Shown in pieces: positions 13,292-25,700 of a DNA stretch of 64,000 bases. Below the pieces are notes generated by a model. That model did no database searches and was not told where the DNA came from. It saw nothing but the letters and a program-made list of their open reading frames with translations. A program made the translations under genes and the position numbers. This DNA comes from Ricinus communis. Its lineage: Eukaryota; Streptophyta; Magnoliopsida; Malpighiales; Euphorbiaceae. The stretch lies in NCBI RefSeq assembly GCF_019578655.1, contig NC_063265.1, forward strand, positions 17,904,285 to 17,968,284, in the 5' to 3' direction. Every line of letters starts with the position of its first letter. The stretch's first letter is position 1.

Positions 13292-13815
13292 TGTTGATGC
13301 ACTACTTATTATATAAATAGATTTTGTCCAATATGATCTATTTGCCAAACGAACTTTATTCCTCTAAGCAAGTAACATCTACTTTCAGACCTTAATTTCT
13401 TTAATTCAGTTCTTGGTTTAAACTAAAAGCTAGAGAAAAGCTTAATCTATTTATTGCATCAAGCATATCTTACTGATGTCATTTCCAAAGGTTGGTTCAC
13501 TATATAAAATTGATGAACAAAACATTGTCACCTCATTCATGGGTTGCCATTGCAATTTTCAGTAGAGGGCCTAACTTGAAAGCCCAGTCCATGACCACCA
13601 ACCCCATCAAGCACCCTCTTTATTTTCACCCAATTTTCTTTTGAAAACGACAAGTATTCTCTACTCTCCATACAAGAATTACTAATCAAATGAGGGTTAT
13701 AAAGAGAACTCCCGCCATCTTAGCTTCTTGGAGATAAAAATGTAAGGAAGGGTGGCAAAAAGAGAGTTCTTGTAGAAAATTTCTCCTGCTAAAAAAAAAA
13801 AAGGCATTCCTTTCT

Positions 13816-13828
13816 ATTATATATATAC
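13816..13828 (+). promoter_or_regulatory. Possible TATA box of the MS2-type gene
   Basis: A tattatatatata stretch lies about 235 bp before the start codon at 14060 in an otherwise mixed-composition promoter. It would give a leader near 200 bases. TA-rich runs are frequent in this window, so this is tentative. Confidence 0.35.
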
Positions 13829-14059
13829 CTAACCATTTTCTCCTTTTTCCTAAATCCAAACCAAGCCAAAACCCATGTCTAATCTTTATAGAGCTTAGTT
13901 AGTTTACTAGCTTTTATTTCCTTACTCATGTTTTCAGATAGCTATTAGCTAAGGTTTCAGCCAACTATATTTTTTTTAAGTGCAGAAACAACACTTTTGG
14001 TTTGTCAACTTTCTTTTGCCCATCTCAACTTCTCTGGTTTTTAATTTCTTGTATGTAAG

Positions 14060-17016
14060 ATGGGTTCTTTGTTTCTCAATTCTCCTTCACTTGTGTCTAA
14101 TAATAAACTTGTAGCAAGAATGTCTAATAAGTGCGAATGGTGTTTCTTGGGGAAGAAGGTTAGCAGTGTTGTCTATTGCCAAGGTGGCGGTGGCGGTGGC
14201 GGTGGAGGTGGTGGAAAAGCAATTAGGTCTAGTGGGTTTTCCTCAGTTCTGACAGAAAGATCATCATCATCATCATCATCATCATCTTTAGTTGGTGATC
14301 AGGGTCATAGTTCATCTGTAATGGATACAGCAAGAAGCTTGGTTGTGTCTTCTCCAAATGGAAAAGGACAACCTGAAATTGCTATGAAGGATTTTGAGCC
14401 CTATAATGATGGACTAACTAGCTCTTCTTTAATTGATATGCGAGACGGCATTGGCATTGTCAAATTTCTTAGAGGGAGGGGATTCTTTATCACTGGTGCA
14501 ACTGGCTTTCTAGCTAAAGGTATGTCTTTTGTTTTAGGCATTTTTATTGATTGAGAATAAAGGTAGAGGAAATAGATATTGTTTATTTTTCCCATTCCTA
14601 ACTTTTAATTCATGGCCTCTATGTGTATGTATGAGAATTAGGCAGTTAGGCTTGTGGCACTTAAACAGGTAGGACAATTATCGAGTTTAGAATATGAGGT
14701 CTGTTATCCTAAAAATATTAATGTGATCCATCTTAGTAGGTTCCTTTTATTTCCTTTTTGTTGTGGGTCGTCTTTGTTTGATGATGATATTGAGTTTCTG
14801 TCCAAAAACATGTAGTTTTGATTGAGAAGATTCTACGGACCGAACCTGATGTGGGCAAGATATATGTTTTGATCAAGGCGAAAAGCAAAGAAGCTGCAAT
14901 GGCAAGGTTAAAGAGTGAAGTATGTCCTGTCCAACTTTAAATTAAATGATTGATCATTGTTAGAAGTTTCATTTCTTATTGATGAATCAAAATTTAATTT
15001 ATTACTACGCTTAGATAATAAATGCAGAGCTATTTAAGTCTCTTCAACAAACCTATGGAAAATCCTATCAAGCTTTCATGTTGAGCAAATTAGTTCCTGT
15101 GGTGGGAAATATCTGCGAATCCAATCTTGGGTTAGAAGAAGATTTAACCAATTTGATTGCCAATGACGTCGATGTGATCGTTAATTCTGCAGCTAATACA
15201 ACTTTTGATGAAAGGTTATGACCATCTTTTTAGTATCAGTAATGATAACTCATTAGACTATTATTTAACTTTCATTCGCTTTGTGCTACGTATCATTGTA
15301 ACATTGCCAAATTTCAGATATGATGTTGCTGTTGACATCAATACTCGTGGTGCTTGCCACCTTATGAACTTTGCAAAGAAGTGCCAAAACCTTAAGCTGT
15401 TCTTGCAAGTATCAACTGGTATGGACTCAAATCATTTCAAATAATAGGCTTCTGATTTAGGAGTTGGGAGGTTAGGTATAAATACCAATGTCCAATTTGT
15501 CAGAACAGTTAGGCTTACTTTCTTTTGACTGCAGCTTATGTCAATGGACAAAGACAAGGAAGGATTATGGAAAAGACCTTCTGTATTGGAGATTGTATAG
15601 CTAAAGAAAATTTTATCTCTGAAAGCACATCAGGATCATTGCTACCTATCTTAGATGTTGAATATGAAATGAAATTGGCTTTGAATTCGAAGGATGGTCT
15701 TCAAGAAAGCGAAGTAGCTCAAGAGATGAAAAGGTTGGGTCTAGAAAGGTGATTATGCTTCTCCTTATCTTCTTCATTACTTCCCTTTGTACTCTTAAAA
15801 AATGTGAAGGGAAATGGTAAGCGCAGTTGAATAAATAGTAACTAAAAGGGATGATAGTTGACTTCTGAACAGGGCAAGAAGATATGGGTGGCAAGACACG
15901 TATGTGTTCACAAAAGCTATGGGGGAGATGATGATTGATAGCATGAGAGGAGAGATACCTGTAGTTATAATTCGACCTAGTGTTATTGAAAGTACTTGCA
16001 GAGAGCCATTTCCAGGATGGATGGAAGGAAATAGGTTTGAATTCTTTCAATCCATTATTGCTTTTATCATATATCAGTTCATAATATATGATTGTAGCCC
16101 AATCATCCCTTTTTATTTCTTTATATCAGGATGATGGATCCAATCATTTTGTACTATGGAAAAGGGCAGTTGACAGGATTTTTAGTAGATCCCAAAGGAG
16201 TTCTTGATGTAGTAAGTAATATTCATTTTACATAATCTTTAATCACTTGGCTAAACAAACAATGAAAATATGCATATTTCTCTATAACATAATTGATGAA
16301 ACATAGTTGTTTACTTGTGAAAGAATCTCTGCTTTCATGAAAATGGCTTTTTTTGTTTTTTTGTTTTTTGTTTTTTAAGGTCCCAGCAGATATGGTAGTA
16401 AATGCAACCATGGCAGCAATGGCTATGCATGGAATGGTGCCAAAACCTGGCATAAATGTCTACCAAATTGCTTCATCAGTTGTAAATCCACTAGTTTTCA
16501 AAGATTTGGCTAAACTGTTATATGAACACTACAATTCCACTCCTTATATGGATTCAAAAGGCAAGCCAATTCACGTCCCGTCGATGAAGCTCTTCAACTC
16601 TATGGAAGATTTCTCTGAGCACCTCTGGAGAGATGTGATTCAGAGAAACGGCTTAACAGCAATGGCCTCATCAGACGGGAAGCTGTCAAAAAAATATGAA
16701 CTTATATGCAGAAAATCAGTAGAACAAGCAAAGTACTTGGCTAATATATATGAACCATATACCTTTTATGGTGGAAGGTAAGGAAATGATTTGTGACGCA
16801 CATTGTAAAATCTCCAATCTGTATACTTAAAGAAACAGGGTGTGATGCAGGTTTGACAACAGCAATACCCAGAGATTGATGGAGAGCATGTCTGAAACTG
16901 AGAAGAAGAATTTTGGATTTGATGTGGAAAATATAGATTGGAGAGAGTATATCATAAATGTACATATCCCTGGCCTAAGGAAGCATGTCATGAAGGGGAG
17001 AGGAATGTGCAGCTGA
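14060..17016 (+). CDS. MS2: Fatty acyl reductase, MALE STERILITY 2 (FAR2) type, plastid-targeted (nine exons)
   Basis: Exons: 14060-14519, 14816-14919, 15015-15214, 15318-15418, 15535-15748, 15873-16034, 16130-16211, 16380-16777 and 16851-17016, giving 628 residues (Arabidopsis MS2 is about 616). MS2 reduces plastid fatty acyl-ACP to fatty alcohol with NADPH for sporopollenin in the tapetum. Seen: a Ser/basic N-terminal leader with 11 Gly (42-52) and 9 Ser (68-76) in a row; the nucleotide-binding motif [10 protein letters not shown] (144-153); [27 protein letters not shown]; the YVFTK active site (Tyr370, Lys374); [10 protein letters not shown]; then the C-terminal FAR_C domain with [12 protein letters not shown] and [11 protein letters not shown]. 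Identity to MS2 is high throughout, so it is the likely orthologue. Anther expression is expected from the family; the sequence does not show it. Confidence 0.95.
14185..14290 (+). repeat. Trinucleotide runs coding poly-Gly and poly-Ser in the transit region
   Basis: Eleven GGN codons (about 14183-14215), alternating ggt and ggc at first, and a tcatca run (about 14262-14288) coding nine Ser sit in the N-terminal leader of the MS2-type protein. Their repetitive DNA makes them prone to length change between alleles. Arabidopsis MS2 also has a Gly-rich leader, as I recall. Confidence 0.85.
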
Positions 17017-17021
17017 ATATT

Positions 17022-17043
17022 ATATATATATATATATATATAT
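17022..17043. repeat. (TA)n tract just after the MS2-type stop codon
   Basis: About eleven TA units begin only a few bases beyond the stop at 17016, so they are probably transcribed in the 3' untranslated region. Confidence 0.85.
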
Positions 17044-20000
17044 ACCAATGAAATTATTTAAGTCCTGCATCTAATTGTAATAAGAGAATTTGCCTGTCAT
17101 CTTTTTACTTTTATTTTTTTCTTTCTCCTTTCTAAAGAAAATTCTATCGAAGGGCATATATTAGAAATGTTTGCCTTTTCTAATTTGGTTTCTATTGCCA
17201 ATGCTTTTGCTATATTTAGTTCTGTAATTATGTATTGAACTTGAGATGAGTGCATATAATAGTGTAATAGTACTTCATCCTCTCTTTCATACCTTTTTTC
17301 TTTTTTCCTATTTGATTCCAAGCACCAGAGTTTCTGAACAACATTGGAAGTAGCTTTTAATAAAATGGAAATGCATAATGATCAAGGAGATTGAGTTCTA
17401 TATCTATAAAGAAACTGTTAATGGCTGTCATGTCACTCTTAACCTAATTTTAGCTTTATTGTTGCTTCTTTCCCTAATAAACAGATTTTTAAGAATTGCA
17501 TGGAATTGGGTGAGCAAATAGTAAAACATAATGAAACCGACAAAATTGAATTACCAAATATTTTTTATAAAATAAGTCAAATTATATTGAATAAGATATT
17601 AAATAATAATCGAGCTGAAGCGAATTTTGTGTTAAATTTTAACTTTTTTGAATTAAATTATTGTTATATTATAATTAAAGTATTTATTCATTGACAGGCT
17701 CTTGTATTGGAAAATGCATAAGAAGAAAAAGTGATATTCTTTTCACTTTTTTTTTGTATAAATTTTTTAATTAAATCGGTGTAATCAAATTTATTATTAT
17801 TTTATTTCAATATATAACATAGTTAAATCGTTTAATCTCTGTCGTAACATAGTTAATTAGAGGTAGTTTTAGATAAAAGAATATAAATATATTATGTGTT
17901 TAGATATTATGAATAATTTTTGTTAGACCTACATAAGCTAAAAGAACTGACTTTATATTAAACGACATAAAAATGTATGAAGTCCCCCCCTTATTTGAAA
18001 GGCCCTCGACAATTGCTTCTTCCAACTCACTTTAGAGTTGGCTCTAACCACAGTGATAATGGGTCTCCCCAAAAACAAATCGACCTGTCTACTGGCTACC
18101 CATCTATCTTTTTTCAGGATATGTTATCACATAGGTTTCCCTCTTTACATTTTTTATTTTCTGGATTTATCTTCATTTGACTATTGAATAAATGATTCAT
18201 ATTATGATAGTTTTATTATTAAACAGTGAAAAATTGACACGTTATTAATCTATTTAGTGTCGTATAATGAAAATAATAAACTAATGACTAACTAAAATAA
18301 AATTTTATTATGTGGATTGAGTACTCACCTAATGCGAGTGTACTACACTTCAACAAATTTATACAATACAAAATTTATTTCCTATTCACAATTAAATTTT
18401 AAGCTATTTATAGAATATAATAAAGTTAATTTTTAGTGGGTGTTTGATTTGATTTAAAAAATTTATACAGCTAATACAACAATTAGATTAAATTTATTTG
18501 GTAAGATTTACGAATTTGATAGCTATATTTTAATTCTTTTTTTATAAATTCATAACTAATTTTATTATTTATTTATCTGAACAACATTATCCTTATTAAT
18601 AATAATAATTTATTTTAAATTTATATCATATAATTAGTTTTTTGTAATTAATAATAAACAATATTGTTTGAAGTTATAATTATAGTTAAATAATTATGAT
18701 CTTTAGATTTGGAGCATTTGAAACCAAAAAATTTTTTTATCGTGGAATTTAAATTCTAAACTTTTACTTTTAAAATAACTTGTATTAATATTTTTAATAA
18801 TAAATATAATAAAATAAAATAAAATACTCATAAAATAGTTAAATATATTTAATAAATATTATATTATGTACTAACTTATCAAATATTTTTATATTATGAC
18901 TTTATAAAAAATAATTTACGCGCATAATTCACTTGACGAGCAATGCTAGTTGAATAAAAATAGAGAAAAGAATTTGATTAGAAAATTGATTTTTTTTTTA
19001 TATCAACTCATAATTTTGTAGAAGGAGTAAAATGAATTCCATTGACTTGTGTCTCAAAGAAAGAAAATCATATAATCATAATATAATTAGCAATACCAAA
19101 TATGAATTTATTTGAAATTAATTTTATAGTAAAAATCAAAATATAACTTATTTTATATTACAATAAAAGTTAAATTAAGAGTGATATAAGAATAATTAAA
19201 TCAATTCATCAATGGTAAGGATGAATAATTAAGAGTACTATCAATATGTAATAAAAATATTTATGGTGGATTTAATTTTAAAATCGTATTCTGGTCCATA
19301 TTATTATGGATCAAGTTGATCCCCATAATGTCACAAAGCAGATTTTTTTAATTCATTTTAATACATGTCATCCCAATGTAACATACATCCAAAAGTAGTT
19401 AATTTTTTTTATTAACTAAAATCTTACAATCTTGAAGACAACCCGATTAGTAAGAAAAATCCTTTAATTATAATTCCATATCCATGTCAAGAATTCTGTG
19501 GAACATAATTAATATTGCCATGCACGTCGGATCAAACACAGTCCATATTATGATCCTATTTTCTAAATGGGTAGCTTTTGGTTCGTAATCTTTTAAGCCT
19601 AGTGGTGAACTTTTCCAAATAGTTCTCACATTAACTGAAGATGTTATTACAGTATTTATATAGGTAAAACTGATAGAATCTTATTAATATTTTTAGCTAA
19701 TTATATAAAATTAATAATTAATAATATTAATAATTCGTTAAATATAATATAATTTTAATTCTAGAAGTTCAGTTTTATTATAATTTTTAGTTATTAAGTA
19801 TAATTAAATCTAATTGTAGAGTCTACAAGAATAAATAAATAAATAAATATGTTACGTAATATATATTCATTCTATTTATAATGCATATATGGACTAATTA
19901 TGACTTAATTTAAAGTTATTTTATAAAATTAATTACCATCTCGTTTTCTATATTTATGTTAATCACTTTATTTGAAATTAAGGAAAAAATTATTAATAAA

Positions 20001-20049
20001 CAATAATTATTATTTTAATATATGATATAAATGTTTATTCTTTATTTCT

Positions 20050-20215
20050 ATTTAAGTTAGGTCAATTTAGTTAAAATATTAAATAGGCAATTAGATGAAT
20101 TAGAATTAGAGTTAGGTACAATTGAATTTGAACTATTTAAGTTAGGTCAATCTAATTAAAATATTAAATACTCAATTAGACGAATTAGAATTAGAGTTAG
20201 GTATAATTGAACTCG
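20050..20215. repeat. Tandem duplication, unit near 82 bp
   Basis: Two adjacent copies begin with atttaagttaggtcaat and end with gagttaggtacaattgaa / gagttaggtataattgaa, differing at only a few positions. Non-coding. Confidence 0.8.
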
Positions 20216-22659
20216 AGCAATAAATGTGAGTATTTTATATCAATTTTTAGTATTAAAAGAGTTCACTTTTAGTTTAAATTTAATAATTATTTTATTTTAT
20301 AATTATATAGACAGTAACGAGTCCAACTGCACATAGAGAGTAACGAGCCCAACTGTTCATGCTCGTGCATAGCACGTGAGAAGAAGAAACTAGTAGAGTA
20401 TATGTATAGAGGTTCTACCGTACATGGGAAATATTACAGAGACGATACAACTCACTTCAACCATATGAAGCGCCCAACCACTTGAAATTAATGAAATGCC
20501 AGTGTATATAGTATTGGTCGTGACGCCCGCTACGCATCCTAATTATTATTATTAAAAAATTATAATATAAAAATATTTTATAAATTAATATATAATATAA
20601 TATTTATTGTAAATATCTAATTATTTTATGAGATTTCTTTTACCGTATATTAAAAATCCATGTGTTATTATTATATATTTTATAAATTTAATGAATAAGT
20701 AGATTTCAAATAAATTTATATAAAATAATAAAATATTTAAATTTTTAGTTTGATTTAATGACCATTTTTAATACTGAATTTTATATTTATATGTTTAGAT
20801 TAATTACTGATTAATTTTAAGAGTATTTTAGTCAATTCAAATATTTTTTCTTTATAGTTTTATATGTACTAGCATTTTTATTTACGTGTGTTGCACGTGA
20901 ATATAAATATTTGACTTGTTATTACTTAAAAAATAAAATTATATAATATTATATATTCTAAAATTTATCATCATAAACATTTCTAAAGTTACTACAATTA
21001 CAAAATCTTTTTATATTTATAAAATTAGTATTAATTAACAATAGATAAATTTAATATATTATTCAAAAAAATTATGATTCACATATATCGTAAAAGTATA
21101 TCTATTTGATAAAAAAAATTATACACTAAGAATTTAGTAAGGCAAAATATAGCAAGCATTTTCTAGTATATAAACTAATTTTTCTACTTTAAAAAATTTA
21201 TGAAATTAAATCTTTTAATTTTAATATTCAATTTAGAATTAGATATCTAAAATATATATTATCACTGTTTGCGATAAGTATAATTAAATAGAAATTTAAT
21301 AATTTACTTTTTAAGAATCTTTGAAATGTAAAATATTTCATCTAAAATAATTATTTAAATCTTATAAAAAAATTTTATGTCTAATTATATCAATTACTTT
21401 AAAGTTATGGTTAATGATCTAATGGAAGAATCATTATGTTGAAGATTGTATATGCTATATCGTGTTATGTAATGATAAAAACATATTAATATATAATATT
21501 CTTATAACATACATATTTTCTTTAAGAAAAACTATTTATATTATATTAAAATAATAATTTAATATTTCATATAAATATTTTTTCATGCCATTACTACCTT
21601 TAATTTCTTTAATTTATAATAAAAATTTTACTATAAAAATACAAATGTAGAATATAATATTATGTTCATTTGTACTGCATTGTGAGTCTACAATAACCCA
21701 TACAATCTTAATTTTCTTCTACTAAAAGAAACGATACACTTGTAATCGTTCTTGAAAATTCTAACTGTGAGCTCTTTCTATAATTCAATCAGGACGGATG
21801 GATATCCACCTTCTGCCCAATCATAATTTTTTTGTGCAATTGGGTTGTTATTTGCTGGTGGTCATATTCACACAATATTAATTACCGATCCTAAAGTAAA
21901 AATACATTAAATCACCTGATAGTTAATTTTTTTTTACTAATTTTTCTTATATTTCAAATTTTACCCTATTAATTTCTAAATTTTTTCAATTCGGCCCCCA
22001 AAAAACTTCCTAAAAAGCTTTACTAATCTTATTCATATTCCAGTCTCATATACTTTCCAAAAGTTTATAATCTACCCCTCTAAAATTTTACTATCTGTCT
22101 GCCATTGATTACTCATCTATTTTCAACAAAGATTAAACAACATTATTATTGTTGTGCTGGTGCATCAATATTGATTAGCACGAAAAACTAAATTTGTAGA
22201 GAAAGATGTCAAGTTTTTGACTGCTAATTGATCTCCCAATTAAGAACAAAGATATTCTTAATTTTAATTTAATAATAAGATCCTTTCATTACTAAAAAAA
22301 TTAATAAATACAATTTATGACAAGCAAATATCACGTTTAAGAAATATATACAAATCTTATTATAATTTTTTTTTTTGTGTTGACGAAACAATTGTATACA
22401 ATGCTTTGATTGCGTTTGATACATAGGTACGAACCAAATTCCATTCAATGATTATATTGAGCAATAAAAAGATATAAGAGATTTTATTTGTCATTTTAAA
22501 AAAAATTATTAATAAAAGATATAAGAGATTTTATTATTAAAATTTATATTTTTTTGACCAATTCATGTAAATAAATAAATAAAAAATATAATTATCTAAT
22601 AATATATATAGACGAGAAAATAAGAATTCAACTTTAAATATTCAGTGAGATGTTATTTT

Positions 22660-22870
22660 CTGATTCGCAAGGTTTTACCCAGGAAAAGAAGAAAGAAAGA
22701 GATAAAAAGAGAAAAGCTAGGGTTGGCTACGGGCAAACGCAAAAGAAACCGCCGCCTCAAAATTAGCTTTTTTCAAATAACAGAGATGGAATTCACTGTT
22801 CACAAAGTATTGTAGTTGACACGGCAGATTGGCAATGATTGGTGCAAACTATAGAAGACAAATAACAATT
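22660..22870. other. Orphan leader-like patch with a telo-box-like motif
   Basis: A purine-rich run (agaagaaagaaagag) is followed by gctagggtt, then a GC-richer stretch with accgccgcctc and a short open frame that closes after 11 codons (from 22785). This resembles the 5' leader of a plant housekeeping gene, but no coding exon follows. It may be a truncated copy of a gene elsewhere. Confidence 0.3.
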
Positions 22871-23959
22871 AAGACTTAAACCTACTCTACATGAACAAGC
22901 TACCCCATATTAAGATACTGGTTTTATTTTATGAAGCCAATTGCCTTCAACAAAAAAAAAAAGAAAAAATTCAAAAGGGAAGTCATGCTATAAGATACCA
23001 ATCTAGTTAGGATGTTCAAATTTTGTTAAAAATAGAATTAATTAATTAAAATAAGAGTTAAATAAATAAATAAATAAATATAAAGTCCAACTAATAAAAT
23101 TAAATTTGTTTCAATTAATATTAAAATAACTAGAATTAATTATTTGATTCGTTGAATTTTAATTTTTATAAATTATTTATATATCTTTTAATCTTTTCTT
23201 GATATAAAATTTTTAATAAAATCATTTTCGGATAATTTTACCTATCAGTTTTATTTTTTTTTTAAAAGGTAATTACTCGGGCAGAGAATTCTCTCCAATC
23301 GCTTGTTAGTTTTACTTATATTTGATTTTGATTGCTACTAATAACAATGATGAATGGAAGGAATAACATTTTCCATCATTATAGATGTTAGAATTGGATT
23401 ATAATAAAAGTTGGTCTATCTCACTCATCATCAATTTTCGACCATTGTTGGAAACTAAAAATACAAGTTAGTGCTACTTTTGCATGTTAGTTAAGGTGCA
23501 ATAATATTATTTTCCTAAGACCTAGTTAATCTGATTTGATAATTTGAAAATCTATAATTTATAATATATAATATATAAAAATATAAATAGGGTTAGATTT
23601 TTTTAAAAGCTCTTACCAAAATTTTATAAATTTGTTACTTATTTCAGTTAATATCGTCATTTCTTATTAATAATTATATAACATCATTAAATAAAAATAT
23701 AAACAAGATTCTATTATTCTAAGATTTATGATGAGAAAAAAAATTAATAAGAATAAATAATTATAATAATAGAAATACATGCATAAAAATACTTTTTGAT
23801 TTTATTATTTTACAACTTTCAGTATGTAGTTTTTCTTTTCAGATAAAAAGAGACATAGGGTTATAAATCATGACAAAATAAGGTATTTTACTGTTAGAAA
23901 ATCTCGATTTATAAAGATTTAGCCATTTCATTCCGACTAGCCATAATTATTATATTTTT

Positions 23960-24240
23960 CGTGTTTGATTACATGGGTGTAGAGAGCTTAATAATTCAAA
24001 ATATTATTTTTTGAGCTTTAAATCGATATTATCATATTAATGACTTCTTAAATCACGATTTAACAACCAAATATTGAAATTATGAGTTATTAAGCTCTAA
24101 ACTCGGGTTATTAAACACAGACAACATGATAATGATGACAAATTGGTATAAAAATAATTAAACCTTTGTAAATCGAAAACTTTTAATGGTGATATATATT
24201 TTTTTGTCACGATTTGTAAATATATATTTCTTATTATCTG
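23960..24240. repeat. Dispersed repeat, copy A (partner at 48485-48750)
   Basis: Shared ordered blocks with 48485-48750 include aatgacttcttaaa, gatttaac, the ttaagctctaaa block, acataataatgatg-like text and a cttttcaatggt-like block. It is either a transposon family with two copies or the edge of a larger duplicated segment, since both copies stand upstream of a reductase copy (30.7 and 53.3 kb). Confidence 0.6.
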
Positions 24241-24450
24241 AATAATGTCAAATACTAAAAATTATAAAATAATGAAACCACAAATATTATATACTTATTT
24301 CAAAATAATAATAAGTAGAAAATTATCAGTGGAATTTAACATCTTTAGCGACGACATGCGGCAAAAATAACAAAAATATTGTCCTGGTAGGCTTTCTTTC
24401 CCTCGAGAAAGGACCTGCCAACTAGACCTGTTCATGGGCCTGGGTACCCA

Positions 24451-24730
24451 CCCAGGCCCCCACTTTTCGGGCCGGGTTTGGACAATAATTTTTGTGTACA
24501 AGCCCGGTTCAGCCCGAACCCACAAAAAGCACGTACTCCTCGGGCCGAGCTTGAGATTTATATAAAAACACAAGCCCGGCCCGATGTTTAACCAGGCCCC
24601 CACTCTTCGGACCGGGTTTGGACAACAATTTTTGTGTACAAGCCCGGTCCAGCCCGAACCCATAAAAACTCGTACTCCTCGGGCCGAGCTTGAGATTTAT
24701 ATAAAAACACAAGCCCGACCCGATATTTGT
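24451..24730. repeat. 140-bp tandem duplication inside the hAT-type element
   Basis: The block from caggcccccac through acaagcccg...cgat occurs twice, 140 bp apart (starts near 24451 and 24591), with about 90% identity by eye. Many gcccggcccg-like words recur within each unit. Confidence 0.85.
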
Positions 24731-24750
24731 TTAGTTAGAAAAAAGAAATG

Positions 24751-24817
24751 TCATAACTAGCACTCGAACCTATGACCTTCAACTTATAATTAAGTGCTAT
24801 ATACCCCTTAGCTACCT
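24751..24817 (-). other. tRNA-like sequence inside the hAT-type element
   Basis: Read on the minus strand it begins ggtagctaaggggtatatag, like a tRNA 5' half with A box, and ends with ggttcgagtgc, a near match to the B box GGTTCGANTCC. Stems are poor, so it is not a working tRNA. It may be a captured tRNA or SINE remnant. Confidence 0.4.
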
Positions 24818-25190
24818 GTTGTTATTAATACAAAATTGGATTTAAATTTTTAATATTTATGTTGAAATTGGGTTTAAATTTGAATATTTGTGTTAAATTG
24901 TAGGTCGAGCCGGGCCAGGCCCGACCCGACCTCTATTTACAGGTTTAATAATTGGCCGGATCGGACTTTTCAAAAACTTTTAGGCTCAGGCTTGGGCTTA
25001 GAAATATTAAAAAATTCTCGAGCCTGGATGGGCTCGGGTTTGTCCAAAATCAAGTCAGGCCCGACCCGAGCCCGCCCAGGCTCGGCCCATGAACAGGTCT
25101 ATTGCCAGCACAGTCTTATTGCCGCTTGTCTTTCTCTGCATCACCAACCAACAATCCCATTAATTTCCATAGATTTTCTCTTAAATATGG

Positions 25191-25700
25191 TGGGTAAATT
25201 ATTTTATTGGTACTAAGACTTTAGACTTAATACCTAATTAGTACCAATATTTTAATTATTTTCTTTTTGATACCAATACTTTTATTTTCTATTTCAATTT
25301 AGAGTATTTAACATTTTTTCAGTCTATTTTTACTGATACGGTCATTGAAAATCATAAATTCTTAATTGATTTGTCGTATTAGAAATGTAAACTCATTATT
25401 AACTTACTCTACTAAGCATATAAGGTCTACCTCTAAATGCGTAGTTTGAAAGAAATTTAAAAGGTGAATCATACATATTTAGTATGATAAGTTATTAGTG
25501 TGTTGACATTGCTAATATAGTAAATCAATTAAGAATTTCATATTCAATTGCCACATCAACAAAAAATAGACAAAAAAGTGTTAGGTACCCTAAATTGAAA
25601 TAAAAAATAAAAGTACTGATACTAAAGGGAAAGAAATTGAAATATTGGTACCAATTGAATATTAAGTCTAAAGATTTAGTATTGACGGAGCATTTGTCTC
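25191..25700. mobile_element. Mutator-like MITE with long inverted ends
   Basis: Inverted ends of about 150 bp (25191-25345 and 25545-25700) match at roughly 80-85% by eye, for example tttagacttaata near the left and tattaagtctaaa near the right. Flanks repeat taaatatg (25182-25189 and 25701-25708), with a ninth base g/a, fitting the 9-bp duplication typical of Mutator-like elements. No coding capacity. The ends resemble those of the 31334-32344 element, so both belong to one family. Confidence 0.8.

Larger units (their letters stand above)
17050..23960. other. Long AT-rich intergenic region without a recognised gene
   Basis: Nothing here reads as a known protein on either strand. Landmarks: a small patch of mixed composition at 17975-18180; a tandem duplication at 20050-20215; a mixed-composition patch at 20320-20540; and a promoter- or leader-like patch at 22660-22870. 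The rest is A/T-rich with scattered microsatellite-like runs. Confidence 0.55.
24423..25101. mobile_element. Complete non-autonomous hAT-type element with 18-bp perfect inverted ends
   Basis: The ends TAGACCTGTTCATGGGCC (24423-24440) and its exact reverse complement (25084-25101) bound 679 bp. They are flanked by 8-bp target copies CTGCCAAC (24415-24422) and TTGCCAGC (25102-25109), alike at 6 of 8 positions. The 8-bp duplication and terminal TA...TA suit the hAT superfamily. The interior codes no transposase. It holds a 140-bp tandem duplication and a tRNA-like stretch. GC content is far above the surroundings. Open frames across it are repeat translations, not genes. Confidence 0.85.

Noticed and set aside
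15646..16050. 134-codon open frame antisense to the MS2-type gene
   Set aside because: It lies opposite exons 5 and 6 and has no family resemblance; the sense exons explain the open frame.
17977..18180. 67-codon open frame in the gap after the MS2-type gene
   Set aside because: No family resemblance, no splice partners and a composition like repeat debris.
24751..24817. A working tRNA gene inside the hAT element
   Set aside because: The boxes are tRNA-like but acceptor and anticodon stems do not pair well, unlike the clear tRNA-Gly at 13220.
24295..25216. Open frames of 67-122 codons on both strands
   Set aside because: They translate the GC-rich inverted and tandem repeats of the hAT-type element and resemble no protein.
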